From positions 1-16,674 of the forward strand of contig JAKJFO010000081.1 in assembly GCA_022704885.1 (NCBI GenBank): a DNA stretch of 16,674 nucleotides, in the 5' to 3' direction. Position 1 is the first letter of the stretch, and every line of letters begins with the position of its first letter. Shown in pieces: positions 1 through 8,003 of the stretch. A program made the position numbers and the translations under genes. A model generated the notes under the pieces. The model saw nothing but the letters and a program-made list of their open reading frames with translations. It ran no database searches and was not told the DNA's origin. Source of the DNA: Candidatus Rifleibacteriota bacterium. GTDB taxonomy: Bacteria; Riflebacteria; Ozemobacteria; Ozemobacterales; Ozemobacteraceae.

Positions 1-2294
1 GGCTGAGAAAAAGCAACCAGCCTTATATCGCCAACGCTGGCCTCTCCTGGCGGGAAAAGGCTCTCCTGCACGATTCTTGCTGTCTCAAGATCTTTGAAAG
101 TCTCGAGCGTCGCATTGAATGTCTGCGACAACTCGCTGAATTCGAGACTTGAATCAATTGCCAGGCGATAAGAAAAATCACGACGGCCAATAGAACTTAT
201 GGCATTTTGAATCTCGCCAACCGGAACGAGAAAATGGCTCGCCAGATACCTGAACATCATGAAAGCAAGCAAAAGAAATAGACAGGCCACTACAGCCATC
301 TGCAAACCAAGTTTTCGAATCAATTCTTCTATATTCCTGACCGGCAGGATGTACAGCAGACTGATCTGATCCATATTCAGACCACGCATGGCAACAGCTG
401 TATAAGCACCCGCAGAAAGAGGAATATTACCTTTTCTGATAATCTGGTTATTGTAGGCATACTGGCCCAGTTCCTTCAAATTGTCTCTATCAGGATGTTC
501 ACACGAAATCAGGTCATCATTGGGGTAATAAGCTACAATCTCCGCTTCGGCAGACATATTTCCGGCAAGATTAGTGGCATGAAAACGCTCAAAAAAACTG
601 CGTTGCAGGTTTCCCTTGCGCCAGTAAAGCTGAAGCATGGCAAGATTCTGATACTTCTCAGGAATGCCGAGAAACTCAAAGTAAAAATACAACTCATGCG
701 CGCCAAGACCGATAAAACCAATCTCTCTCTTTTTTGAAACAGCGTTGACGCCGAGCTTGTCGGTCAAGATAAAAGACCTGCCAGTTTCTATTCCAACACT
801 TCGGCTCAATGAATTGAGTATTTCCATTGCCAACTGGCTGGCCAGGGTGTAATCAGAAAAAATCGTGCGCCGGTTGTCTTCGACAAGATTCTGCCCGGTA
901 TGATTGTATAATTGAATTGACTCTGGCCGGTAATCGCTCATCAATTCGGCACGCAGCTGCTTCAGAGTGTGAGACTGCAGAATCTCAAGGCCGAACTTCT
1001 TATTATAGCTTCTGATCAGCTTGCTCAGATGCGTCGCATGATCTTCGAGAAATATCTTAAAATTTCTGTCAATGCCATAAAGCACGTTTATTCCGCGGGT
1101 TTGTGCTTCATATACAAGCTGTTGGCGCTTCTGCTCGAGATATTCGAGACCAATGCTGCCCATTATCAATAAAGGAATACCACCGGCATAAAGAAAAATG
1201 ACAGTCAGCTTGAGCCTGATCGAAATAAAGCCTGACCAGCGAGTTTTATACCAGACCATCAGTAAAAACAGCAGAGGCAAAAGCACTTTTGCAAAATTGC
1301 CAAAATAGTGAAGCCTCTCGTGTTGTTCAGAAAAAAGCAAATCTGAAGCGCAGTAGCACACAGCCCTCCGCCCTTGCCCTACCATCATACAGCCAACCAG
1401 AATATCTGAAAATTCTTCAAAATCAGCGACGCTCATGCTCTCAAAACGGCTCAGTGCCTGCACCAGCTTTGGCGCCAGCGCCGCGTCAGCTGGTGGAAAA
1501 AAATCCTCTGAGGCCGGATAATCGGTCAGATGAACCACGAAGCCCGGCATGTCACGGCGAACAAGATTAAGTGCGTATTCGCTGCCAGCTGAACTCTGAA
1601 TGAATTCATCGTTGATAAAACACAAAAAGCCAAATGCATCATTGATACGATACCAGATCCTGCTCCTTGGGCCTGGCGGCGAAGTTTGCAGCGGCTTGCC
1701 CTGCTGACCGCTCATCCAGGGATACCGCAACTGGTAAATTACCATCAGCTTTCCGAGAAAATTGCGGAGAATTTTGGCTTCTTTCTCTACGTCGGCAAGC
1801 GTTACCAGATTAACTTCATCATTCGTTTCGTCCCATCTGCCAAGCAGATCAGAGGCCCTTTTCAAGAAATGATAGGTTTTTCTGATGATGTATCCAAAAG
1901 AGGTTTCGTCAGACAGTTCTTTAACCAGATCACCTCTGGCGTTCCAGTAAACAAAAGTGAACGCGCCAGGGTACCGACTTTGCAGCTGTTTCTTCAACCT
2001 GCCAAAAGTTTTCTCCGGCTGGCGTGATGCAAGTGCCCGCCGATTAATCTCGAGCAGCAGATAATGGGAAAAGTACTCATTGTCACTGAATTTTTCGACG
2101 GTTTTCAGAGCATGTTCCATTTTGCCGGCAATTTCTTCACGATTATTCGCTGACCTGATTCTGAACAGCTGATCAAGCCCCAGATTTATCAGACCGGCCG
2201 GGAACAGCACGAAGCAGAGAACTATTCCCAGCCACGAAACCAGCGGGAACCTCTGAAAATACCCTTGCGAAAATTCTTTTGCCTGCATTGCCAT
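1..2294 (-). CDS. HAMP-domain membrane receptor with start of a SpoIIE/RsbU-type PP2C phosphatase (partial)
   Basis: The frame is open from ATG at 2294 to the window edge: 764 codons without a stop, with the C-terminus missing. A hydrophobic segment at about residues 17-36 is followed by a roughly 290-residue soluble part. Two further hydrophobic segments lie near 335-350 and 358-383, then a second soluble part, then a fourth segment near 660-678. HAMP-like sequence follows (about 680-735, with FLVPVGEIQNAISSIG). The last visible residues, ARIVQESLFPP, match the stretch that opens SpoIIE/RsbU-type serine phosphatase domains. In that family the phosphatase acts on anti-sigma-factor antagonists, so this is probably an envelope sensor of a partner-switching pathway. 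I do not recognise the two soluble sensor parts. ATG at 2294 has a weak ribosome-binding site; ATG at 2288 is an alternative. The phosphatase assignment rests on about 25 residues plus architecture. Confidence 0.75.
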   Translation of the reverse strand, partial: MAMQAKEFSQGYFQRFPLVSWLGIVLCFVLFPAGLINLGLDQLFRIRSANNREEIAGKMEHALKTVEKFSDNEYFSHYLLLEINRRALASRQPEKTFGRLKKQLQSRYPGAFTFVYWNARGDLVKELSDETSFGYIIRKTYHFLKRASDLLGRWDETNDEVNLVTLADVEKEAKILRNFLGKLMVIYQLRYPWMSGQQGKPLQTSPPGPRSRIWYRINDAFGFLCFINDEFIQSSAGSEYALNLVRRDMPGFVVHLTDYPASEDFFPPADAALAPKLVQALSRFESMSVADFEEFSDILVGCMMVGQGRRAVCYCASDLLFSEQHERLHYFGNFAKVLLPLLFLLMVWYKTRWSGFISIRLKLTVIFLYAGGIPLLIMGSIGLEYLEQKRQQLVYEAQTRGINVLYGIDRNFKIFLEDHATHLSKLIRSYNKKFGLEILQSHTLKQLRAELMSDYRPESIQLYNHTGQNLVEDNRRTIFSDYTLASQLAMEILNSLSRSVGIETGRSFILTDKLGVNAVSKKREIGFIGLGAHELYFYFEFLGIPEKYQNLAMLQLYWRKGNLQRSFFERFHATNLAGNMSAEAEIVAYYPNDDLISCEHPDRDNLKELGQYAYNNQIIRKGNIPLSAGAYTAVAMRGLNMDQISLLYILPVRNIEELIRKLGLQMAVVACLFLLLAFMMFRYLASHFLVPVGEIQNAISSIGRRDFSYRLAIDSSLEFSELSQTFNATLETFKDLETARIVQESLFPPGEASVGDIRLVAFSQ

Positions 2295-2314
2295 CAATTT
2301 ACCACAGCGCAGGT

Positions 2315-2343
2315 TTCATAACAAATTGCTGATGGTCTGTCAA
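2315..2343 (-). promoter_or_regulatory. Sigma70-type promoter for the receptor/phosphatase gene
   Basis: On the minus strand a perfect TTGACA (2343-2338) is followed by a 17-nt spacer and TATGAA (2320-2315), with a TG one base ahead of the -10 (extended -10). Initiation would fall near 2308, leaving a leader of only about 14 nt before ATG 2294. This fits a gene transcribed separately from the radical SAM gene upstream. Confidence 0.55.
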
Positions 2344-2366
2344 AGTTAAATGTGTGTTTAAAAATA

Positions 2367-2437
2367 GTCATTGCGAGGAGCGTAGCGACGAAGCAATCTT
2401 TATGACGATGGGATTGCTTCGCTCCGCTCGCAATGAC
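2367..2437. repeat. Imperfect palindromic intergenic repeat
   Basis: The left arm (2367-2397) starts GTCATTGCGAG and ends CGAAGCAAT. The right arm (2413-2437) is its reverse complement apart from small indels. The arms are separated by about 15 nt. It lies between the radical SAM stop and the promoter of the receptor gene, so the transcript could fold here and stop transcription, although there is no clear T tract. Elements with ends of the type ATTGCGAG...GAAGCAAT occur as dispersed intergenic palindromes in many bacterial genomes. Only one copy is visible here, so dispersal is inferred. Confidence 0.6.
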
Positions 2438-2469
2438 AGATAATCCCCAGATTCAATGTTGACAGAGGA

Positions 2470-3180
2470 CTAGACGGTGGCTGGCGCGCCGACGCCAAAA
2501 TCAGTATTTTTCCAGAGCACGTCAATGCCCTTGCGCTCCGACAGCCAGGCATACTCGCTTTTGAACCAGTCCTGCAGCTCTGTGTCGGCCTCGATGCCGG
2601 TGGTGTTGTTCACATAAAGGTTGATCGTGCCATATTCGAAGTTATCGAGCAGAATCTTGATGTCTTTCGCGATCATCTCTCTGGTCTGGCCTTTAATGCC
2701 GATCATCAGGCAGACTGACTGAAAGAAACGTCTGATTTCTGCAACTGAATTATACTCAAAACCTTTTTTGAGAACATTATTGCGAAAGTGCTCATCGAAA
2801 GTCTCGACACCGGTTATAAAAACGAGCGGAATGCCAAAAAGCTCGTGCATTTCATCGAGGCGATAACGATAGCCCCACCAGGCTTCAAGATAGAGTTTGC
2901 GAATCTGCAGCCGATCGACCGTTGCCTTGACCAGTTGCAGAGATGCCTGCGGTATTTCAAAGCAGCTGCCAGAATTTATCACCTGCAGAACGCCGTATCT
3001 GCCGGTAATTTTGCCGATTACTTCGCGGTTGGTTGCATTCATGGCCAGCTCATCTTCGCTGTTATCATGAATGTAATCGCAGAAACTGCAACGTCCCCAG
3101 CGGCAGGGAAAAGCCTTGAGCAGAACGATCTCACGCTTTTCGTGAACGTTTTCGAGACAACTGTAACGAACTATGTCCAT
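2470..3180 (-). CDS. Radical SAM family protein of unknown substrate
   Basis: A compact protein of about 236 residues. Near the N-terminus FPCRWGRCSFCDY carries three cysteines (26, 31, 34) spaced CX4CX2C, a variant of the usual CX3CX2C that ligates the 4Fe-4S cluster in radical S-adenosylmethionine enzymes. Following segments fit half a radical SAM barrel: INSGSCFEIP, YLEAWWGYRYRLDE, FITGVETFDEHFR, MIGIKGQTREMIAKDI, and LYVNNTTGIE. The C-terminus ends NTDFGVG. I do not know the substrate; a distant link to queuine-lyase-like or other modified-base enzymes is only a guess. Two ATGs are adjacent (3183 and 3180). AGGA at 3191-3188 is 7 nt before the second and only 4 nt before the first, so 3180 was chosen. 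A 240-nt gap separates it from the lptD-like gene upstream, so it may have its own promoter, which I could not identify. Confidence 0.7.
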   Translation of the reverse strand: MDIVRYSCLENVHEKREIVLLKAFPCRWGRCSFCDYIHDNSEDELAMNATNREVIGKITGRYGVLQVINSGSCFEIPQASLQLVKATVDRLQIRKLYLEAWWGYRYRLDEMHELFGIPLVFITGVETFDEHFRNNVLKKGFEYNSVAEIRRFFQSVCLMIGIKGQTREMIAKDIKILLDNFEYGTINLYVNNTTGIEADTELQDWFKSEYAWLSERKGIDVLWKNTDFGVGAPATV

Positions 3181-3282
3181 CATCTAATCCTGAATGGAAA
3201 ACTCAATAAAACTTCAAAAGTGAAGGCATATATAGAACACCCGAATTTCGTTCTCTACCCGGGCTCTCGGCGGGATCTCAAC

Positions 3283-3365
3283 GCTCCAGCGATTCGCCTC
3301 ATCAGCTTCTCGATTGCTGGAGCCTTTGAGTCAAAAGTGCTCGGCTCACAAGCTTGCGCTTTTGA
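3283..3365. other. Two intergenic hairpins between the lptD-like gene and the radical SAM gene
   Basis: The first hairpin has a perfect 8-bp stem: GCTCCAGC at 3283-3290 against GCTGGAGC at 3316-3323. The second has a 10-bp stem with one mismatch: TCAAAAGTGC at 3331-3340 against GCGCTTTTGA at 3356-3365. They lie 60-140 nt past the lptD-like stop and upstream of the radical SAM start. Neither is followed by a T-rich run on the minus strand, so an intrinsic terminator is not proven. I see no gene in 3184-3423. Confidence 0.35.
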
Positions 3366-3423
3366 GATGCCCGCCTACGCCCTTTGTTTAAAATTGCTCA
3401 CAATTAAAGAAAATTGCTACTGA

Positions 3424-5487
3424 TCAATAGCCGCTTTCGTAACGTTGGGTCATCTGGTCGTAGGCGGCCAGCTTGGCTTCGAGTTTGCTGTCTTCGACGC
3501 CGTATCTGAAGCGACCGGTGTCGTCGGGGTAGGCTTTCAGGTAAAATTCAAGCCAGAATTCCTGGCGCTCGTGGTTGTATTCGGCGCGGGCTTCCCAGCA
3601 GTGCAAATCGCGGGTAATGCCTATGGTCAGAGGGCTGAACTTGTGAGTGAGGTGATTGAAGTTGCCTGAGGTCGACACCTGCCAGAGAGGCCGTATCGTT
3701 GCAGTGTAATTGAACGAGGTGTTAGTTATCTGCTTGTAGTTATGCGGGTAAGTCAGGCTGGTATCGAACGACCAGAGATTGGTCGACAGGCGGTAACGCA
3801 TATTCATATTGCCCGGCACCAGCTTCGTCAGATCCATTTTAGTGAGGGAAACGTCGTCCGGAACGTAGTCGCGCCGCAAAAAGAATTCCCAGGTGCGGTA
3901 GGCATCTGTCTTCGACCGCCGCGAATAATCCCAGTATACCTGTTCCAGCCGGCTTCTTACCCGATTGTAATTGAAGTTGACCGGGTTGAGAGTCCAGGAG
4001 TTTTCGGAAAAGCGCAGGCGTGTCGAAAACACGTCAGTGCTGGTGAACGAGTCGAACTGAAATGGTGATTTACCTTTCGAAGTCGAGACATTGTAGTTGA
4101 ATTCCATGTTCGCCACCTTCGAAAACTTGTGGTTGGCGCGTACCATGGTCGAGCCATTTTCACGCTCGATTCCGCCGGTATAGTAGTTTTTCTGAAAATT
4201 GTAAGATGGTGTCAGATCGAAGCGCTCATGCACCTGCACTGTCGGCACGGTAAAATTGAACCTGAAATCTTTCTTTTCGGTGTTCTTTTTGTCGCTGAGA
4301 TTACCTTCTTCATATTTGCCATACATACCGGAAAAATTGACGGTCAGAGGTACACCTGGTGTTGTATAGGCCGGGAAACTGAAATTGACCTCAGGCAAGC
4401 GGTTAAGAACCTGATAACCCTTGTCCAGATCGTATTTGTCGCCGTCAAGATCGAAAAATTTGTTGGCAGTCACCGACACGTTCATGAAACTGAATACCGG
4501 CCGATAACTCAGCTGAACCGTCAGATCCTGGTTTTCTGCCTGACCATCATACTGATCACCGCTGTAGTTTATGCTGGTATTTACAGTTTCGCCGTTGGAA
4601 AAGCGATGATTGTGGGTCAGATTGACCTGAGTGTTCTTGTGGCCGCGCTTGCTCTCATCGAGATGATACAGATAAATCGAACCATTGCTGGCGTCGCTGA
4701 TGCTCCAGGTGCCGTTAAAGCCAAATCCGCTGCCACGCCTTTCAAACAGATCGGCATTGAAACGTCCTGAAACCGAAGTGTTGATAACCAGATCAGTCGA
4801 GAGCTTGAAATAAATACCATCGATCTGCGACATGCCCTGGCGGGTATTGAAAAACTTTTCGCTCTTCTTAAAGACGGTGTGATCGCGGCCTCTACGGTAA
4901 AGGGTTTTGCCTTTCCACTTCAGTCGCAGGTTTTCCATGGTCATTGATTTTTCGGGATAGCTGTCGATGACATCTGCGGTAATTCGATAATGCGGATGTT
5001 CGAAATCGTCGCAGGTAGTCTGCATAACCTGTTTGGCAATACTGTGCCGTGGGCTTACATAAACCTCCTTCGCGCTGAAAAAATTGCGGTTCTTGATGAT
5101 CTGGGCATCACGCATCCAGCCTTCGCCCTTCAGCATGTTGTAAATGAGAAAGTCACCTTTGGTCTGGTCGTAACCCTTCCAGAAATCAACGTTTCCCTGG
5201 GCAAAAATATCTTGAGTTTTTGTATTGGCCTGAATGTTCTCGGCGCTGATCTTCATATCCTGATAGGAAATGAACGCCTTGCCCTTGGTCACCACCTGCT
5301 CGGCTTTGGTGCGGTATTCGAGATAGTCGCCCTGAATGGTGATCGGAAACTTCTGGGTATCCATCGAAGGCACATCAAATGCGCATGCAGAAAAACTTTC
5401 GCTCCAAAATAGCGAAATAAGCATAATAACAGGCAGGATTCGGTAGATTTGTCTGCTGTTAAAGCACAATTTATAGTTTTCCCGCAT
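3424..5487 (-). CDS. lptD: LptD-like outer-membrane LPS-assembly / OstA family protein
   Basis: A 687-residue exported protein. LptD inserts lipopolysaccharide into the outer leaflet of the outer membrane with LptE. Residues 14-36 form a hydrophobic signal sequence ending in ACA, a plausible signal peptidase I site. Residues from about 48 to 150 read as an OstA/LptA jelly-roll (ITIQGDYLEYRTKAEQVVTK, FAQGNVDFWKG). TCDDFEHPHYRITADVI then matches the conserved CxDCxxPHxxI-like hinge of LptD. From about 215 onward, alternating Tyr/Phe/Asn-rich strands run to the end, as in a beta-barrel. It is shorter than E. coli LptD (about 780). No LptE or other lpt gene is visible. The 128-nt gap after aspartokinase suggests it may be transcribed on its own, but its promoter and ribosome-binding site are weak. 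A lipid-A-related OstA paralogue with another cargo is possible. Confidence 0.8.
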   Translation of the reverse strand: MRENYKLCFNSRQIYRILPVIMLISLFWSESFSACAFDVPSMDTQKFPITIQGDYLEYRTKAEQVVTKGKAFISYQDMKISAENIQANTKTQDIFAQGNVDFWKGYDQTKGDFLIYNMLKGEGWMRDAQIIKNRNFFSAKEVYVSPRHSIAKQVMQTTCDDFEHPHYRITADVIDSYPEKSMTMENLRLKWKGKTLYRRGRDHTVFKKSEKFFNTRQGMSQIDGIYFKLSTDLVINTSVSGRFNADLFERRGSGFGFNGTWSISDASNGSIYLYHLDESKRGHKNTQVNLTHNHRFSNGETVNTSINYSGDQYDGQAENQDLTVQLSYRPVFSFMNVSVTANKFFDLDGDKYDLDKGYQVLNRLPEVNFSFPAYTTPGVPLTVNFSGMYGKYEEGNLSDKKNTEKKDFRFNFTVPTVQVHERFDLTPSYNFQKNYYTGGIERENGSTMVRANHKFSKVANMEFNYNVSTSKGKSPFQFDSFTSTDVFSTRLRFSENSWTLNPVNFNYNRVRSRLEQVYWDYSRRSKTDAYRTWEFFLRRDYVPDDVSLTKMDLTKLVPGNMNMRYRLSTNLWSFDTSLTYPHNYKQITNTSFNYTATIRPLWQVSTSGNFNHLTHKFSPLTIGITRDLHCWEARAEYNHERQEFWLEFYLKAYPDDTGRFRYGVEDSKLEAKLAAYDQMTQRYESGY

Positions 5488-5615
5488 TATGTTTCGCAGA
5501 AAGCTGGTTTTCCACTTCCTGCATCTCTAGTATCGACTCTCAGGCATCCCACATTGAGATTTTTTTGCGCGCGCGGACAGAGACTGATTTGCAGACCTGT
5601 AACTGATTTTAAGAT

Positions 5616-6818
5616 TCAGCGGAGGATGGTCTGGTGGAGTGTTTCGAGCGCGGGTTTTATCTGGCTCTTTTCGACTGCGAAACTCAGTCTGATGCCGTCG
5701 TGTTGTTCGATCATCGGCGTAACTGAATTGAGGCCGGCGGCAAAACTGGCGGCCAGTTCAGGGTTATTGCGCAATCCGCAGCCAACAAGGCTGATGGTGG
5801 AAAGATTGGCGTAGCAGTCGACTTCTTCGGCGCCGAGTCGGTGCGCCTGTTCCCAGCAGAAGGGAAGCGCGGCAAACGAGTCGGCACGGCGAAACCCGAT
5901 TCGCAGGCTGCCGGCCATCTGATTATAGGGCTTCCATTGCATCATGACCGGAGTAAAAGGCTGCTCCTGCAGCTCCCGCATAAACTCGGCGTCGGGTTGC
6001 GTCAACCCGTGAATTCGCGTATAAACCAGGCGATTGTCGCAGGTGATGCTTTTTACCGGTATCTGATCGTCACCATCAGGGCCGACCACGCTGCCTTCGG
6101 CCTGAGAAAAGCTCGAACGCACATGAATGCGGATCTCGCAGTCTCTGGCACTTGAAACCGCCCTCGGGTGAAGAATTCCGTTACCGAATGCCGCAAGTGT
6201 CAGCATTTCTTCATAGTCAAGATGCCATACCTTGCGGGCATCGGGGATTATACGGGGATCTGCCGTATAAATCCCGTCTTCATCGGTATACTTTTCGCAG
6301 ACCTTCTGGCCGAGCTCGCGCGCCAGAATGACGGCAGTCAGATCGGAACCGCCGCGGCCAAGTGTAGTCAGATCACCATCGGCGGTGATACCCTGAAAGC
6401 CGGCAACCACAGCCACACTGCCCGGTTCGAGAAAACGCGCCAGATTGTTGCGGCGACCGATCTGAACGATGTTGTAATCGTCGCCCTGCAGCTCAGAGAG
6501 AAGATGCAGATTGAAAGCGTTGTACGAACGCGCGCGTATACCCAGTCGAGCCAATGCGCTGGCCATCAGCGAAGCACTGACCATCTCGCCGGTGGCCATG
6601 ACATTATCGAGTTCACGACGGTCTGGCACCGGAGTGACTTTGTTCATCAATTCTATCAAATCATCGGTAGTATCGCCCATTGCCGAAACGACTACAACCA
6701 TGCGGTTGCCACGGGCAGCACGGGCGGCAATGCGCTCGGCAACTCTTGTGATGCGCTCAACCGAGCCCATCGATGAACCGCCGAACTTCTGAATCAGAAC
6801 ATCGCCGTTGGCAAACAT
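5616..6818 (-). CDS. lysC: Aspartate kinase (aspartokinase)
   Basis: 400 residues, normal length for a monofunctional aspartokinase. It phosphorylates L-aspartate with ATP, the first step to lysine, threonine, methionine and diaminopimelate, in the cytoplasm. The kinase domain shows KFGGSS (11-16), TLGRGGSD (152-159), YTDEDGIYTADPR (177-189) and GILHPRA (214-220). The C-terminal part, from about 253, holds two predicted ACT modules that in this family bind lysine or threonine for feedback inhibition. The start ATG lies 3 nt after the stop of the HSD-like gene, with a weak GGGA ribosome-binding site inside that gene, implying co-transcription and perhaps translational coupling. Which end product regulates it cannot be read from the sequence. 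The symbol lysC is by family only. Confidence 0.93.
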   Translation of the reverse strand: MFANGDVLIQKFGGSSMGSVERITRVAERIAARAARGNRMVVVVSAMGDTTDDLIELMNKVTPVPDRRELDNVMATGEMVSASLMASALARLGIRARSYNAFNLHLLSELQGDDYNIVQIGRRNNLARFLEPGSVAVVAGFQGITADGDLTTLGRGGSDLTAVILARELGQKVCEKYTDEDGIYTADPRIIPDARKVWHLDYEEMLTLAAFGNGILHPRAVSSARDCEIRIHVRSSFSQAEGSVVGPDGDDQIPVKSITCDNRLVYTRIHGLTQPDAEFMRELQEQPFTPVMMQWKPYNQMAGSLRIGFRRADSFAALPFCWEQAHRLGAEEVDCYANLSTISLVGCGLRNNPELAASFAAGLNSVTPMIEQHDGIRLSFAVEKSQIKPALETLHQTILR

Positions 6819-6821
6819 CGA

Positions 6822-8003
6822 TCAGTCCCGCCTGAGAAAACGGAAACAGGCACGAAAACCAGCAAGTTTGACCTGTTTACCAATCTGCGTCAGCACTGTA
6901 TCGATGATGCCGCGTCTGGTTTTTCCGGTAATTATTACCAGATTTTGTCGCGATGAATCAGCGGTTTCACGTGAAACCGCAACCGCCGGCTGATGGATTT
7001 TTTCGATATCAATACCGGCCTGGTTGAACATCTGCAGAATGGTCGCCAGCGTGTCGTTCATGTTGATCATGCTGAAACGCAGGTAAAAACTGTCTAAAAA
7101 ATCTTCGACTTCTCTGTTGTAAAGGCTGATATCCTGGCGTGGCGCATTGTACACTTCAAGATCATTGAGCAGCGCGCGAACCTGACTTTCATAGCTTGTG
7201 CCCGGCGCCGAATAGACATGCGCGCCGCCTGATTCAGTTTTCAGGTATATGATTTCTGAACCGGCACGTGCCTGAGCCAGCAGATAAGCCGATGGAATCA
7301 TGCAGGGTTCGACGGCGGCGCGCACCTGACCATTATCAATCTGTGCGAGTCCGAGTAATCTGATAGAATATCCGAGCTCACGGGCGATTTCAACATCATG
7401 CTCGGAAAGAGTGCTTATTCCAGAGGTTTTTACAGCCTCCGGCCTGATCATCAGTCCGTATATCGAAGCAATCTGCAGAACCAGACGATTGCGGGTCACG
7501 ATTCCATGCAGGTTCTGACTGGGGTTGCCGGTAGCAATATTTTCCCATTGTGCTTCGTGAATGGCTTCTTCCAGACTTTTTCCGGTTGATTCCATGCGGT
7601 TAAGCACATAACCGGCAACCGAATCGTTCTGTACCAGAAGTTTGTCAGGTTTGCCAACTGCGCCGTCAACAGCGGCAATACGCAGAAATGCAAAAGTTCC
7701 ACCGGTTGCTGCACTGAAAAAAGTATTCTGAGACCCGCCGGTCAGCAGGCGATTTATCGCCAGCTCGGCATCGGTAGTGATAACCTTTTCCGGCAGGCGC
7801 TTCAGATTGCCGTTTCCCGCAAAATGAATTCCAGTATCAACAGCCGCAAGAAAGTCGTCTGAGCCAAAAGCGACCCATGGCTTATCGACGTTTTCGCGAC
7901 CAAGTACCGGAATACGCAAAAGATCCTCACGACCCAGGCCGGTGAAGATCTTCTGCAGTTCAGCCTGCCAGTGCGGCAGATTGATGAAGCCGACAGCCTG
8001 CAT
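6822..8003 (-). CDS. Homoserine dehydrogenase-like protein lacking catalytic and nucleotide-binding residues
   Basis: 393 residues whose middle follows homoserine dehydrogenase: LNRMESTGKSLEEAIHEAQ, IASIYGL, ARELGYSIRLLGLAQ, VEPCMIPSAYLL. A C-terminal ACT-like part lies at about 305-390. The usual signatures are gone. The glycine-rich GxGxxG loop aligns with N8, P10 and Q13. The ANK motif reads TDA (77-79). NGTTN reads DSVAG (127-131). EADP reads TGNP (158-161). The catalytic Asp and Lys of GxDxxxK are V169 and R173. The ACT ligand loop DxPG reads NMND (314-317). The frame is intact and coding style matches its neighbours, so it is unlikely to be a decaying pseudogene. It starts in a TGATG overlap with lpd, has AAGGAG 10 nt upstream, and ends 3 nt before aspartokinase. 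I infer a pseudoenzyme, perhaps a regulatory partner of the kinase; a new activity on the same fold is the alternative. Confidence 0.75.
   Translation of the reverse strand: MQAVGFINLPHWQAELQKIFTGLGREDLLRIPVLGRENVDKPWVAFGSDDFLAAVDTGIHFAGNGNLKRLPEKVITTDAELAINRLLTGGSQNTFFSAATGGTFAFLRIAAVDGAVGKPDKLLVQNDSVAGYVLNRMESTGKSLEEAIHEAQWENIATGNPSQNLHGIVTRNRLVLQIASIYGLMIRPEAVKTSGISTLSEHDVEIARELGYSIRLLGLAQIDNGQVRAAVEPCMIPSAYLLAQARAGSEIIYLKTESGGAHVYSAPGTSYESQVRALLNDLEVYNAPRQDISLYNREVEDFLDSFYLRFSMINMNDTLATILQMFNQAGIDIEKIHQPAVAVSRETADSSRQNLVIITGKTRRGIIDTVLTQIGKQVKLAGFRACFRFLRRD

Noticed and set aside
1289..2027. Plus-strand frames at 1289-1570 and 1686-2027
   Set aside because: Antisense to the continuous 764-codon receptor frame.
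2788..3423. A 211-codon plus-strand frame over the radical SAM gene and the following gap
   Set aside because: Mostly antisense to the radical SAM gene, with no ribosome-binding site or family resemblance.
4129..4770. A 213-codon plus-strand frame inside the lptD-like gene
   Set aside because: Antisense shadow of a gene with clear signal peptide and barrel features.
5376..5396. Possible lipobox (FSAC) in the lptD-like signal sequence
   Set aside because: Phe at -3 is atypical, and the ACA site just after fits signal peptidase I; LptD proteins are not lipoproteins.
5540..5615. Possible promoter for the lptD-like gene in the gap after aspartokinase
   Set aside because: A GATACT-like -10 is present but no credible -35 at a normal distance.
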